Origin: Scalesia atractyloides
Lineage: Eukaryota; Streptophyta; Magnoliopsida; Asterales; Asteraceae
Direction: 5' to 3'
Assembly: GCA_947069175.1 (NCBI GenBank)
Contig: CAMTDV010000012.1
Span: 33,946,341 to 34,010,340, forward strand
Length of the DNA stretch: 64,000 nucleotides
Shown: in pieces, positions 45,640-57,670 of the stretch
Numbering within the stretch: the first letter of the stretch is position 1
Layout: every line of letters starts with the position of its first letter
Notes under the pieces: generated by a model
Database searches by the model: none
What the model saw: only the letters and a program-made list of their open reading frames with translations
Told to the model about the DNA's origin: nothing
Translations under genes and position numbers: made by a program

Positions 45640-46812
45640 CTTCTCCCCTGTTAAAGAATATTTCGTCCACAAATTTAAGTTGCGTTATCCGTTGAAGGGA
45701 CTTTCTCAAACAAGTGAGGGTATTTTCTTTTTATTTCGTCTTCTCGTCCCAAGTGAACTCGGGTCCGCGCTTGGAGTTCCAACGGACCTTGACTACTTTG
45801 ATACGACTCCTTCTTGTTTTCTGAATTTTCGAATCCAAAACCTCAATAGGTTCTTCGATGAAATGGAGTTTGTCATCTATACGAATTTCATCTGTGGGAA
45901 TAATAAGTGATTTGTCAGAAAGACACTTTTTAAGATTTGAGACTTGAAAAGTGTGACGGATGCTATTAAGTGTTTCTTGTAATCTTAACTTGTATGCGAA
46001 AGTTCCAATCTTTTCCAAAATCTCATAAGGTCCTATGTGTCTCGGGCTAAGCTTTCCTTGCTTCCCAAATCTAGCTACACCTTTCCAAGGCGAGACTTTT
46101 AGCAACACTTTGTCTCCAACCTCAAAAGATAATGGTCTACAGCGTTTATCCGTGTAGCTTTTCTATCTGTCCCGTGCCACCTTAATACGGTCTCAAATTT
46201 TAAATATTTTTATCAGTAGTCTCTTGGACTAACTTTGGACCTATCATTTGTTTGTCACCCATTTATGCCCAGCATAGCGGAGATCGATACTTACGTCCAT
46301 ATAATGCTTCACATGGAGAAGCTTGAATACTTGTGTGATAACTGTTATTGTATGAGAACTCCACTAAAGGCAAGTGAGTATCCCAATTTCCACCTAAGTC
46401 CATCACACAAGCACGAAGCATGTCTGCTAAGGTTTGAATTGTGCGTTCACTTTGGCCATCACTTTGAGGAAGAAATGTTATGCTTAGATCTAAACGGGAT
46501 CCAAAAGCCTTTTGAAAAGATTGCCAAACTCTTGACACAAAACGACCATCTCGGTCAGAAATTGTCGACACAGGCACTCCATATCTTGCCACAATCTCCT
46601 TGAGATAGAGTTCAGCTAACTTCTCAGTTTTATCTTTCTCGCGTATCAGCAAGAAGTACGCTGACTTGGTCAGTCGATCAACAATTACCCATATCATATC
46701 GTGACCACGATAACTCCGGGGTAATTTAGTTATGAAATCCATATAAATCTGTTCCTCTTTCCAAGTAGGAATTTCAAGTTGTTGTAACAATCCTGAAGGT
46801 TTTTGTCATGTT
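45640..46812 (-). pseudogene. F integrase with chromodomain-like tail
   Basis: Frame 46263-46790 (175 codons): [39 protein letters not shown] (Asp) and [19 protein letters not shown] (Glu), through [19 protein letters not shown]. Frame 45731-46108: MLLKVSPWKGVARFGKQGK, HTFQVSNLKKCL and VKVRWNSKRGPEFTWDEK (chromodomain-type end). A stop and slip between 46108 and 46263 break the frame. Confidence 0.88.
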
Positions 46813-47603
46813 AGACATTTTCCAACATAAGTTGCAATATCACCTTTGATATTAGGCCACCAATAATATTCTTTAACATCATGATACATTTTATCCACTC
46901 CGGGATGTATGAGTATTTGGATTTATGAGCTTTATCTAGAATTAGGTTTCGTAGACCGCCAAAAAGAGGAATCTAAATTCTACTCAAGAAGTACAAGGCT
47001 CCATTCTCTTTTGGCTCTAGATGTTTTTCCATGCCTCTACGATTTCTGCTTAAAAGTTTCCTTCCTTTAGTGCTTCTTTCTGAGCATCATGAATTCGAGA
47101 AGTGAGATTATTATGAATTCTCAGTCCTAATGATCGTACACGTAGGGTCTTAACTCGTTCTTTTCGGCTCAAGTCATCCACGGCAACGTTCGCCTTGCCT
47201 GTAGATATTTGATCTCACAATCATAGTCATTCAACAATTCAAGCCAATGTCTTTGGGCGTATTTAACTCTTTTTGGATAAATATATGTTGAAGACTCTTG
47301 TGATCAGTGAAAATTGTGCACTTGGTGCCGTAAAGGTAATGACGCCAAATTTTTAATGCAAATACCACTGCACCTAACTCTAGGTCATGTGTGGCATAAT
47401 TCTTCTCTTGAACTTTTAATTGGTGTGATGCGTATGCAATAATTTCTCTCATTGTATTAATACGCATCATAACCCTTGATGTGATGCATCACAATAAACT
47501 ACAAAATAATCAGTGAGTCCGGAATTGATAAAATTGGCGCATCACAAAGTTTGTCTTTAAGCAGTTGGAAAGCTTCTTCTTGTTTTTCTCCCCAATCAAA
47601 TTT
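46813..47603 (-). pseudogene. F RNase H and integrase zinc-domain remnant
   Basis: The RNase H segment [21 protein letters not shown] and [17 protein letters not shown] are in 47231-47470. The first Asp block ([12 protein letters not shown]) is shifted near 47480-47530. The H2C2 region at 46800-46930 keeps [12 protein letters not shown] wording, but part of the Cys segment next to 46805 is lost. It starts at the D insertion (47604). Confidence 0.8.
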
Positions 47604-47608
47604 CTTAT

Positions 47609-48775
47609 TGATCGGAGTGTCGCGCCCCGGTCAAAGATAAAATTTATAATCCCAAATTACCCTTAACAATGTGTTAGTGGTAGCAAGGGGTCGAACACGA
47701 AGAGTTTGTGGTTTGCGATCGGATGTGGTTGATTTTAAATAAGATTGTCACTATTATGAAGCTTGCTATTTTGATTATTTATATATTTGTTTGTTTGAAG
47801 GAATGTCAAAATGATCCGACGAATTTGTTTCTAATTGACTAACTATGCAAACGTGATTGATGGCAATAAAACTTAATTAATTTGATTAAAACAACGATTT
47901 GGGAACCAGGTTCACACCCGGTTCGGTGATGCAAATCCTAGGGTTCCTACACCTTTTAAGTTCAATTCATTTGTAGCAATGATCAACAAGTTTAGTGTTA
48001 TGTGGTTTAATGCTTAAAGCTATCGACGTTATGAACAACGGACCACAATGCACTTTGTTATCACATATAAGTAAATTCTAACCTAGACAAGGCATAATTG
48101 CACATAAACATTTCACAAAGTCAAATTTAATCATCATTCGACAATTCATGAATTCAATACAAATGCTAGTCAATTATCATAGGTTTCAAAATCAACGCAC
48201 AAATTGTCACAAATCAATACTCAAAATTATATCAAACCCTAGAACTTACAAAACCTACACCGGGGTGAAACCCAAAGAAATTAGCTGCTCATGGTGAACG
48301 GAACTCGATCAACGATTGATTGAAGCTCAAACTTGAACATCTTGAAGTCTTGAAGATGATGATAGTGATGATTAGGGTTTAAACGGATAATGGTGGTGAA
48401 AGGATGATGAAGGAGATGATGATGATAAGCTAGGGTTAGGATTGATGATTGTAATTCGATGTTTCTATGGATTGGATGGATTAGAAATGGTATGAGATCA
48501 AGGTTGGGTGATTCTAGGCTCAAGAATAAGTTTTAAACTCAAAAACTTGTAACTCCTCACAAAATTGGTCAAACACAAGTTATAATCCGTCAAAATTGAA
48601 TTTCAGTAACACGCAACTAGGAGGGGCGTCGCCGACGACCATATGGGGCGTCGCTGACGGCCTCTACTTTTTGCTTTTTCTCCGACGCTCTAATCCACTG
48701 TCTACGACCAATTTTCTCCGACGGCTTATCTGAGGGGCGTCGTCCGACAACCTCTATAATCCTTGATTTCTTGTT
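47609..48775. repeat. Left LTR of D, truncated at its inner end
   Basis: Starts TGATCGGAGTGTCGCGCC. Colinear with 61063-62232 of the right LTR, with many substitutions. Near its end it carries GGGCGTCGCCGACG-type motifs (48621-48745). It breaks at 48775 in CTTGTTTTTAG, where G's LTR begins. Confidence 0.88.
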
Positions 48776-48778
48776 TTT

Positions 48779-50872
48779 AGTCTAAGTGTACTATTCACCT
48801 CCAGTAGCATGTTTCAATGGTCCACACAAGGGACGGCGCATAGCCTAAACCAGGGATACCGTAAAAAGTGTTTCCCAAACCAAGGACGCATGCTTTTAGA
48901 AAATAGTTGTGAACTCACCTTAGTTTGCTCGGTAGTAAACTTGAAAGGTAATCAGGAAAGTCAATCTCCTCCTGATATGTTACCATTTCAATTAGTTTAA
49001 TTTATGAATCCTACACGTAGTCTAACACATAGTCACAGAATCACGTTGTCATACAATTACTCATTTAGATAAGGTTGGGTATATGATCGTCTAATTACAT
49101 AAAGTGCATTCATAGACACCCGTTAATGTTTCTAATAACATACAACACTTTGTTGTAACATATAATCACATTTGACACGTTCACAAATACTTTCAGCTTA
49201 ATGCAGTTTCATGTTAGTTTTAAGGAAGTTTTTTTGGAATTTATTTAAAATACTAACAAACTCATAAAATTATGATATTTTAACAAAACGTACCATTAGT
49301 TCCCGAATACTTGAGAATTTTTTTCATAACCTGAATCCTTAACAAAAATCACTAAAAATCATTCCCTACACCCCAGGTCTGATCTACAACTTTCTGATGA
49401 TAGTTTACGCTAAAAATGATTTAAAAATCCTCGTTTATTCTTTTTACGAAATTCTAGTTGGAGATTTTCATGACCTCGCGGAACACCCTAAAATAAAAGT
49501 TTGAGATCATAAATCAATTCCTACATTGAGTTATGACACTCGTAATAGGCTACAAATTCTGACGAAAAACGCAGCTTGAACCTTTAATACGGAAAAATTT
49601 ATAAAACCTTCATTTTTCTTGAAAAAATGCCATTCTAGTGGGGTTTGAAAGGTATTTCCTGGAAGTTCACCAAAGACTCAAGAAAATCAGTTTTTGATAA
49701 ATATTAACCCAGTTACAGCCAATAAAGTCGGTTGTAATGTTCTGGACAAAACTTGTTAGTCACCCGAACCCCATTAAAAGACTAGTTTATGAACTCAATA
49801 GCTTATATCCATAATTCACAGCGGTTTTTATCATAAATTATAATATGTAGCAACTAGTTTATCACTAACCCTCGGGTTAGACCTATAAACAACACCCGAG
49901 AGACCTACCCGAACCCATGATATACCATAACACCCAAACATCATCATTTAATTATGAAAAGGCAGCCAAGTTAACTCATAAAATCATGCATGAACATTTA
50001 TAGTTGCTACAAAACACAAGATATGACTTATAATTTAAAACCCTAGTGACTCAACCGAACTTACAACGACTTGAGCATTAAAAAAACACATAATCCCTAG
50101 AATCTAGCACCTCATATAACGTTAGATCATCATACATATCATCAATCGCAGCTACATACCTAACATCATAATAAAATAAAACCAACTAAAACCAGAAAGT
50201 TACCGAGTTATGAACTAGCGGATTCGTTTAAGGACTTGAAACTGGCAAGACAAGAGTCCTTGGGCTACTACTAACTTCGACAGAGAGAGATGGAGGGAGA
50301 TCAGAGAATGCTTGTGCATGGGTTAGAGTTTGGAATAGAGAAATTCTCATAACAAAACTCATATATACATACAATTAATATCAAGTCTCATTGGGGGTGG
50401 TTTGGTAATTGTTTGAGCTAAATGGATAAGTAGGAGTTTTGAATATGTAACAAAGTTTAGTGAATTAAGATTAGGTTGGGAGTTGGGCTGCATATACGAA
50501 TCATAGGGTGGTAAGTAACAATTGTTGTTAGTTTATTTAATATGTTTATTATTATTATTATTACTTTTCACATAATCAACTAATAACAATGAATAATCAA
50601 TTAATTAATAAAAATGAATATTTAATTAACTAATACAAATGTATAATATACATGCTAAGGTTCGGGCCTCATAAGTTTCAAGTTACGCGAGTTATGCTAT
50701 GATTAAAACGGTTCGGGTCGGTTCAAGATGATATGGATTTTGTTCGAATACGCGTTTATAGAATATAAATTAAATAGGTATAAAATTAATTCGTCGATTA
50801 AGATGAGTATATATAAATTTATTTATAAATGCAAAACAAATAGTTTTTACCTCAAGATTTCGGGTTGTCACA
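48779..50872 (-). repeat. 3' LTR of G
   Basis: Colinear with 54598-56664. Contains an ATT microsatellite near 50547-50565. Its inner edge meets the polypurine tract at 50873. Confidence 0.85.
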
Positions 50873-50990
50873 TCATCCCCAAGTTAAGAGAAATTTTTTC
50901 TTGATATTTCGCAAACAGCTGTTGAAGAAGCTAGTGCGGTAGCGCATTTTGTGAGGTGTTACATCATCCCCCAGTTGGTTTGGAATTTCG
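50873..50990 (-). other. Two successive polypurine/LTR-start junctions of G
   Basis: Minus strand: AACTGGGGGATGA-TGTAACACC at about 50955-50975, and 80 bp later AACTTGGGGATGA-TGTGACAACC at 50860-50885. Each follows a phrase that looks like the end of a gypsy pol frame. This may be a chimeric or partly duplicated 3' end. Confidence 0.55.
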
Positions 50991-52290
50991 TCCCGAAATT
51001 AGTAGCAACTTCATCGTTTGGTGCATTATTTTTGAACAACTGAGGATACTTGCGCATCATCTGACTTCCCGTTCCCAGGTGAATTCTTGTCTACGCTTTG
51101 AGTTCAACGAACCCGAACAATGGGAATTTTACTGGTTTAAGCGTTTTGACCTCCCGATCCATGATTTCAAGTGGTTCTTCAATAAAACGGAGTTGGTCAT
51201 CTATCTTGAGTTCCTTGAATGGGACCACAAGTGTCTCATCAGATAGACATTTCTTCAGATTCGATATATGAAAGACATTGTGCACACCACTGAGCTCTTC
51301 AGGTAAATCCAGTCTATAAGCCATCGTGCCAATTCTTTCTATGATCTTGAATGGTCCAACATAGCATGGATGAGTTTGCCTCGTTTCCCAAAATGAACAA
51401 CGCCCTTCCAAGGTGAGACTTACAACAAAACCATGTCACCAACTTGAAATTCCAACGGTTTCCTACGCTTATCAGCGTAGCTTTTCTGACGGTCACGAGC
51501 TGCTGCCATCCGGTTTCTGATCTGAACAATCTTCTCTGACGTTTAAAGCACGAGTTCAGGACCAGTGATTTGGCTGTCTCCAACTTCATCCCAACAAATA
51601 GGTGATCGACATTTCCGCCCGTACAATGCTTCGAACGGTGCAGCCTGTATGCTCGAGTGATAACTATTGTTGTAAGAGAATTCCACCAGGGGTAGGTGTC
51701 TTTCCCAACCTTTACCGAAATCGATAACACATGCTCGCAGCATATCCTCAAGTGTCTGGATGGTGCGTTCGGTTTGACCATCGGTTTGTGGGTGATAGGC
51801 CATGCTCATGTCTGATCGCGAGCCAAATGATTTATGCATGGATTGCCATAGGTAGGATGCAAACGAGGGTCACGATCGGAGATGATAGAAGTGGGCACTC
51901 CATGCCGTGAGACTACTTCCTTCAAGTATAAACTGGCAAGCGTATCATATTTGTCGGTTTCTTTGATCGCGAGGAAGTGGGCAGATTTAGTTAGGCGATC
52001 CACAGTCTCCCAGATGGTGTCGTTTCCGCTTTGAGTTCTCAGTAGCCTGGTGACAAAATCCATGGAAATTTGCTCCCATTTCCATGTTGGAATTTCTGGT
52101 TGCTAAAGTAACCCAGACGACTTTTGATAATCGGTCTTGACCCTAGAACAGGTCAAGCACTTGCTGACATACTTTGCTATAATTGCCTTCATGTTAGGCC
52201 ACCCGTACAATACCTTCAGATCGTGAAACATCTTGTCAGACCCGGGATATATCGAGTATCGAGACTTGTGTGCTTCGTCCATCAGAAGCT
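50991..52290 (-). pseudogene. G integrase remnant
   Basis: Frames 51806-52063 ([29 protein letters not shown]), 51543-51839 ([40 protein letters not shown]) and 51091-51411 (HNVFHISNLKKCLSDETL) give the zinc-to-C-terminal order. The first two overlap out of frame around 51820. The chromodomain-like end near 51000-51090 is eroded. Confidence 0.85.
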
Positions 52291-52955
52291 CTCACAAATT
52301 TCCGTAGGATGGAACCCATATACGTTCCATGAAGTAATGAATGCCTTCAGATTTGAGCTCGAGTTGTTCCTCCATGCCCCGCATGGATTCAGCTAGGAGA
52401 TTCTCTTCCTTTAGTGCTTCAACTTGAGCATTGCGAATTTGATCAGGAAGGTTTGAATGGATCGTAAGCCGTAGAGCACGAACTCGTTTGGGCTTGGTTT
52501 CTTTTCGGCTGAGGGCGTCGGCTACAACATTTGCCTTGCCCGGATGGTATTTGATTGCGCACTCATAATCATTTAGAAGTTCAACCCAAGATGTTGTCGC
52601 ATGTTCAACTCCTTTTGGTCGAGTATGTGCTGGAGACTCTTGTGATCGGTGTATATCGTGCACTTGGTACCGTACAAGTAGTGTCTCCATATCTTGAGTG
52701 CAAACACTACAGCTCCCAGCTCCAGGTCGTGGGTAGTGTAGTTCTTTTCATGTACCTTGAGTTATGGGAAGCATAAGCAATGACTTTCTCGCGTTGCATC
52801 AACACGCAATCGACTCCTTGAATGGGTGCATCGCAATAGACAACGAAATCATCGGTGCCTTCAGGTAGAGACAGAATAGGTGCACTACAGAGCTTCTCTT
52901 TCAAATGTTGAAACGCAAACTCTTGAGCATCTCCCCACTTGTAGGTGATACCTTT
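52291..52955 (-). pseudogene. G RNase H and linker remnant
   Basis: Frame 52707-53072 includes FVVYCDAPIQGVDCVLMQRE (first Asp) and KVIAYASH, then shifts. The frame 52292-52690 begins just after the Glu block and contains [20 protein letters not shown] and DALSRKE, the end of RNase H, then the tether to integrase. Confidence 0.85.
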
Positions 52956-53645
52956 TTGAGTTAGAGCAGTAAGAGGTTGTGCAATCTTCGAGAATCCCTC
53001 AATGAATCTACGGTAATAACATGCCAGGCCAAGAAATTGGCGGATTTCATTGGAGTTTTTGGCGTAGGCCAATTCTTGATAGATTCGATCTTGGCTGGAT
53101 CAACATGAATCCGAGCTTCATTGACCACGTGACCGAGGAAATGGACTTCACGAAGCCAATAGTCGCATGTCGAGAATTTAGCGTAAAGTTGTTCATTCCG
53201 AAAGAGTTCCAAAATAAGACGAAGATGTCCTCGTGTTCCTCCTGGATCTTAGAGTAGATTAGAATATCATCAATGAAAACAATGACGAACTTGTCAAGAT
53301 AAGGATTGGACATTCGGTTCATAAGATCCATGAAAACCGCGGGTGCATTCGTGTCCTGAAAGCTATTTTGGAGATGTCTTCATCTCGGACTCTCAACTGA
53401 TTATAGCCCATCTCATATTGATTTTGGAGTAAAAGCTTGACCCTTGCAGTTGGTCAAATAGATCATCAATGCGTGGAAGTGGGTAACGGTTCTTGACCGT
53501 CACCTTGTTTAGTTCACAGTAGTCTATGCACATGCGAAAAGTACCATCCTTCTTTTTGACAAAAAGTAGGGGGCTCCCCATGGTGACGAGCTAGGTCGGA
53601 TAAAACCTTTATCCAGGAGCTCTGCAATTGCATAGATAGCTCTTC
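52956..53645 (-). pseudogene. G reverse transcriptase remnant
   Basis: [20 protein letters not shown] and [20 protein letters not shown] are at 53450-53580; the first catalytic Asp block is altered (SKINMRWAI instead of SKIDLRSGY). Frame 53047-53331 has [20 protein letters not shown] and DDILIYSK (intact DD pair, ~53270). About 60 codons that normally hold the PFGLTNAP motif are missing around 53355-53390, a small internal deletion. Confidence 0.87.
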
Positions 53646-54105
53646 TGGTTCGGTCGGTGCTAATCGATACGGTGCTTGAGCTATAGGTGCCGCTCCAGGA
53701 GTTAGCTCGATTTGGAATTAAATTGGCGGTGAGGTTGAAGACCAGGTAGTTCTTCAGGAAAAACGTCGGGAAAGTCGCGAACGATGGGAATAACTTCGAC
53801 CTTTTTCTCTTCTGTTTGAACATCAGTGATAAGAGCTAGAATAGTAGTATGGCCCTATCGCAAACACTTCTAGGCCTTCATGAATGAAATGATGCTTACT
53901 ACCGCGCTAGCCTTTTCGCCTCGAGACATCAAGGGTTTCGCCTCTAGGAACGCGGATGCGAACGATCTTCTCGTGACAAAGTATCTCCGTGCGATTTAGG
54001 GATAGCCAATCCATCCAGACTACAACATCGAAACTACCGAGAGTGATAGGGATAAGGTCAATATCGAATTTGTGGCCAGATAACTCCAAGCTACAGTTGC
54101 GATGA
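53646..54105 (-). pseudogene. G protease C-terminal half and RT entry
   Basis: HRNCSLELSGHKFDID...LGSFDVVVWMDWLSLNRTEIL (53990-54105) is the second half of the gypsy protease, with Trp in place of the usual Gly before MDWLS. Frame 53907-54089 continues to RVPRGETL. The FPDVF-type and [13 protein letters not shown] RT entry at 53640-53780 is frame-shifted. The DSG active-site half is absent, because the sequence upstream of 54105 is LTR. Confidence 0.8.
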
Positions 54106-56664
54106 ATAAGTTTTTATTTGTTCAAAAGACAGTTTGTGTTGCAGCGGAAAATAAATTTAAAACCAACAGTAACTTAAAACTTCAAGTTAAGTAAATGTTC
54201 AAAACAATACGTTTAAATGAACCACCCACTCCGGCCGCTTGCAATGACCGTCCAAAGCTGTACCTACTTACCTGCAAAGCATGCAACTATGTGTCAACAA
54301 TAAAGTTGGCGAATTCACAAAGTTTGAGTCTAGTAAAAGTAAAGTTCAAAACGTTTTGATTTAAGTATGACTAACCCTCATCATATGACTAAACTGTGTG
54401 CCGAATGCTGACGTTTCGTTTTGCCCTCAATAATGTCTATCAACACTAAAGCAAGAGTGAAGGTTAGAAGTTCATGCCGGCCTCCAGCACGGTGTGAGGT
54501 TTGTCAAACCTAATAGCGCTATCAACTAATACCCCGTGTATGCCCACCCGAAAATCTAATCGGTAAAATGTAGGGACTTTCATGATAGAGTTTTTGTTTA
54601 GTCTAAGTGCAGTGGATAGCATGTTTCAGTGTCCACACAAGGGACGCGCCGTAGCCCAAACCAGGGATACCGTAAAAAGTGTTGTCCCAAACCAGGGACG
54701 CATGCTCTTAGAAAATAGTTGTGAACTCACCTTAGTTAGTTTGGTAGTAAACTTGAAAGGTAATCTGCAAAGTTAATCTCCTCCTGATATGTTACCATTT
54801 CAATTAGTTTAATTTATAAATCCTACACGTAGTCTAACATATAGTCACAGAATCACATTGTCATACAATTACTCATTTAGATAAGTTTGGGCATATGATC
54901 GTCTAATTACATATAGTGCATTCATAGACACCCGTTAATGTTTCTAATAACATACAACACTTTGTTGCAACATATAATCATATTTGACACGTTCACAAAT
55001 ACTTTTATTAATGCAGTTTCATGTTAATTTTAAGGCAGTTTTCGGAATTTATTTAAAATACTAAACGAACTCATAAAATTATGATATTTTAACAAAACGT
55101 ACCATTTAGTTCCCGAATACTTGAGTAATTTTTTCATGACCTGAATCCTTACACAAAAATCAAAATCATTCCCTACACCCAGGTCTGATCTACAACTTTC
55201 TGATGACAGTTTACGCCAAAAATCATTTAAAAATATTCGTTTATTCTTTTTATGAAATTCTAGTTGGAGATTTTCATGACCTCCCAGAACTTCCTACAGT
55301 AAAAATTAGAGATCATAACTCAATTACTACATTGAGTTATGACACTCATAATAGGCTACAAATTCTGACGAAAAATGCAGCCTGAACCTTCAATACGGAA
55401 AAATTTATAAAACCTTCATTTTTCGTCGAAAAAATGTCATTCTAGTGGGGTTTGAAAGGTATTTCCTGGAGTCACCATAGACTCAAGAAACATCAGTTTC
55501 GATAAATTTTGTTCCAGTTACAGCCGATTAAAGTCGGCTGTAATGTTCGGACAGAACCTGTTTAGTCACCCGGACCCCATAAAAGACTAGTTTATGAACT
55601 CAATAGCTTATATCCATAATTCACAACAGGTTTTTATCATAAATTATATCATGTAGCAACTAGTTTATCACTAACCCTCAGGTTAGGCCTATAAACAACA
55701 CCCGAGAGACTTACCCGAACCCATGATCAACCATAACACCCAAACATCATCATTCAATTATGAAAACGCAGCCAAGTTAACTCCATAAAATCATGCATGA
55801 ACATTTATAGTTGCTACAAAACACAAGATACGACTCATAATTTAAAACCCTAGTGACTCAACCGAACTTATTTAACAACTTGAGCATTAAAAAACACATA
55901 ATCCCTAGCATCTAGCACCTCATATAACGTTAGATCATCATACATATCATCAATTGCAACCACATACCTAACATCATAATAAAATAAAACCAAAAGAGTT
56001 ACCGAGTTATAACTAGTGGATTCGTTAAGGACTTGAAACTGGCAAGACAAGAGTCCTTGAGCTACTACTAACTTCGAAGAGGGAGATGGAGGGAGATCAA
56101 AGAATGCTTGTGAGTGGGTTAGAGTTTGGAATAGAGAAATTCTCATAACAAAACTCATATATACGTACAATTAATATCAAGTCTCATTGGGGTGGTTTGG
56201 TAATTGTTTGAGTTAAATGGATAAGTAGGAGTTTTGAATATGTAACAAAGTACAGTGAATTTAGGAATTAGGTTGGGAGTTGGGCTGCATATACGAATCA
56301 TGGGGTGGTAAGTAACTATTGTTGTTAGTTTATTTAATATATTATTATTATTATTATTACTTTTCACATAATCAACTAATAACAATGAATAATCAATTAA
56401 TTAAAAAATGAATAATTAATTAACTAATACAAATTTATAATATACATGTAAGGTTCGGGCCTCATAACTTTCAAGTTACGCGAGTTATGCTATGATTAAA
56501 ACGGTTCGGGTCGGTTCAAGACGATATGGATTTTGTTCGAATACGCGTTTATACAATATAAATTAAATAGGTATAAAATTAATTGTCGATTAAGATGAAT
56601 ATATATAAATTTATTTATAAATACAAAACTAATAGTTTTTACCTCAAGATTTCGAGTTGTCACA
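54106..56664 (-). repeat. 5' LTR of G, inner end fused to protease
   Basis: Longer than the left copy by 54106-54597. Starts TGTGACAACTCG at 56664 (minus). The internal end (near 54106) is not followed by a primer site, so an internal deletion removed primer site, gag and the protease active site. Confidence 0.8.
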
Positions 56665-57660
56665 AAACATATCAAAAATTGCAAGTTATACAATACATAA
56701 CTAATGGTCCACTCATCCAAAGAAATGTATAATATATGAAATATAAAAATAGCTCAAAATCTCATGTATAGAAGGTATGGTATGTGATGTATATAAAATG
56801 TAAGTTTCTTAGGCGGATTATTCCCGAATAACCTCCCGCTAAATACCCGTCATGTTATTAATTTGAACTTGACCATGACAAAAAAACACATGAGTTGTGT
56901 CATCCCTCATTAACTTAGTTACTTGTGCTTTTTAGATTGCTTCAAATAAAGACATTTTCAAAATTTTTTGAAATTTTCCCCATCCTAACTTGAGGTCAAC
57001 ATTGTCCTCAATGTGTAGTGTTTAAATAAATGGGTCAAAATTGAAAAACTTTTTTTTTTCTCCCCATCCCCACACTTGAGGTCAACATTGTCCAAAAAAT
57101 GTGTAGGAATAGAGTTTTTTAAAACGCACAAGGGATGTGACACGGCTAACCTTCCAAAATTTCACCCGAAAAATAAAATACAAAATACAATGCACTTATT
57201 ACTAACTAAAAATCAAAGCTAAAAAGAAACGTATGCACCTGGTTTTTGCTCATTCCTCATGTGCTCTTCAATTCAATAAAAACGGTCGCCTCGTGAACAT
57301 AGTTTACCTACAAATTTCAACCTTCGTGTAAAAGCGAGCTTCTCACAACCATTAAAAATTTGTTAGTTATTTAGTTCTACCTTTTTTACTAAACTAAGTT
57401 ACAAGTCATATAATTTTATTCAGCTTTGATTTTCTTGTGGAAAAAGATTTTACACCAATAACCTAAACTCACGTTCATAGGACTCACGGTTGCATTTAGT
57501 GTATGCAACAAGCCCTTTTAAACCTTCAGATAGCTCGGAAGGACGAGTAGGTTTCGTGAGGGTTATCTAGGGAACATACCCACAAAGTTCATTTAACTAC
57601 TGACAAGAAACGAAACACAAAATAAAATTTACACAAAAATAAACAACAACAAAAGAAAAC
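56665..57660. other. D internal spacer with duplicated polypurine-like motif
   Basis: AT-rich. The minus-strand phrase GGACAATGTTGACCTCAAGT followed by GGGGATGGGG-type purines occurs twice (56974-57020 and 57066-57110). Similar purine-rich repeats follow the coding part of Athila elements (family knowledge). No ORF. Confidence 0.55.
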
Positions 57661-57670
57661 ATACCAGTGA

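Larger units (their letters stand above)
48779..56664 (-). mobile_element. Gypsy element G, nested in D, both LTRs truncated
   Basis: The left LTR (48779-50872) and right LTR (54106-56664) are alignable from AGTCTAAGTG to TTGTCACA, so each starts TGTGACAAC on the minus strand. Between them lie minus-strand integrase, RNase H, RT and protease remnants. Gag and primer site are missing: protease codons meet LTR sequence at about 54105. The left LTR lacks the ~490 bp found at 54106-54597. Confidence 0.85.

Noticed and set aside
48281..48523. His/Leu-rich ORFs in D's LTRs (also 61738-61980)
   Set aside because: The two copies differ by frameshifts. The His-rich runs come from CATCAT repeats in a leader-like LTR segment, so coding is unlikely.
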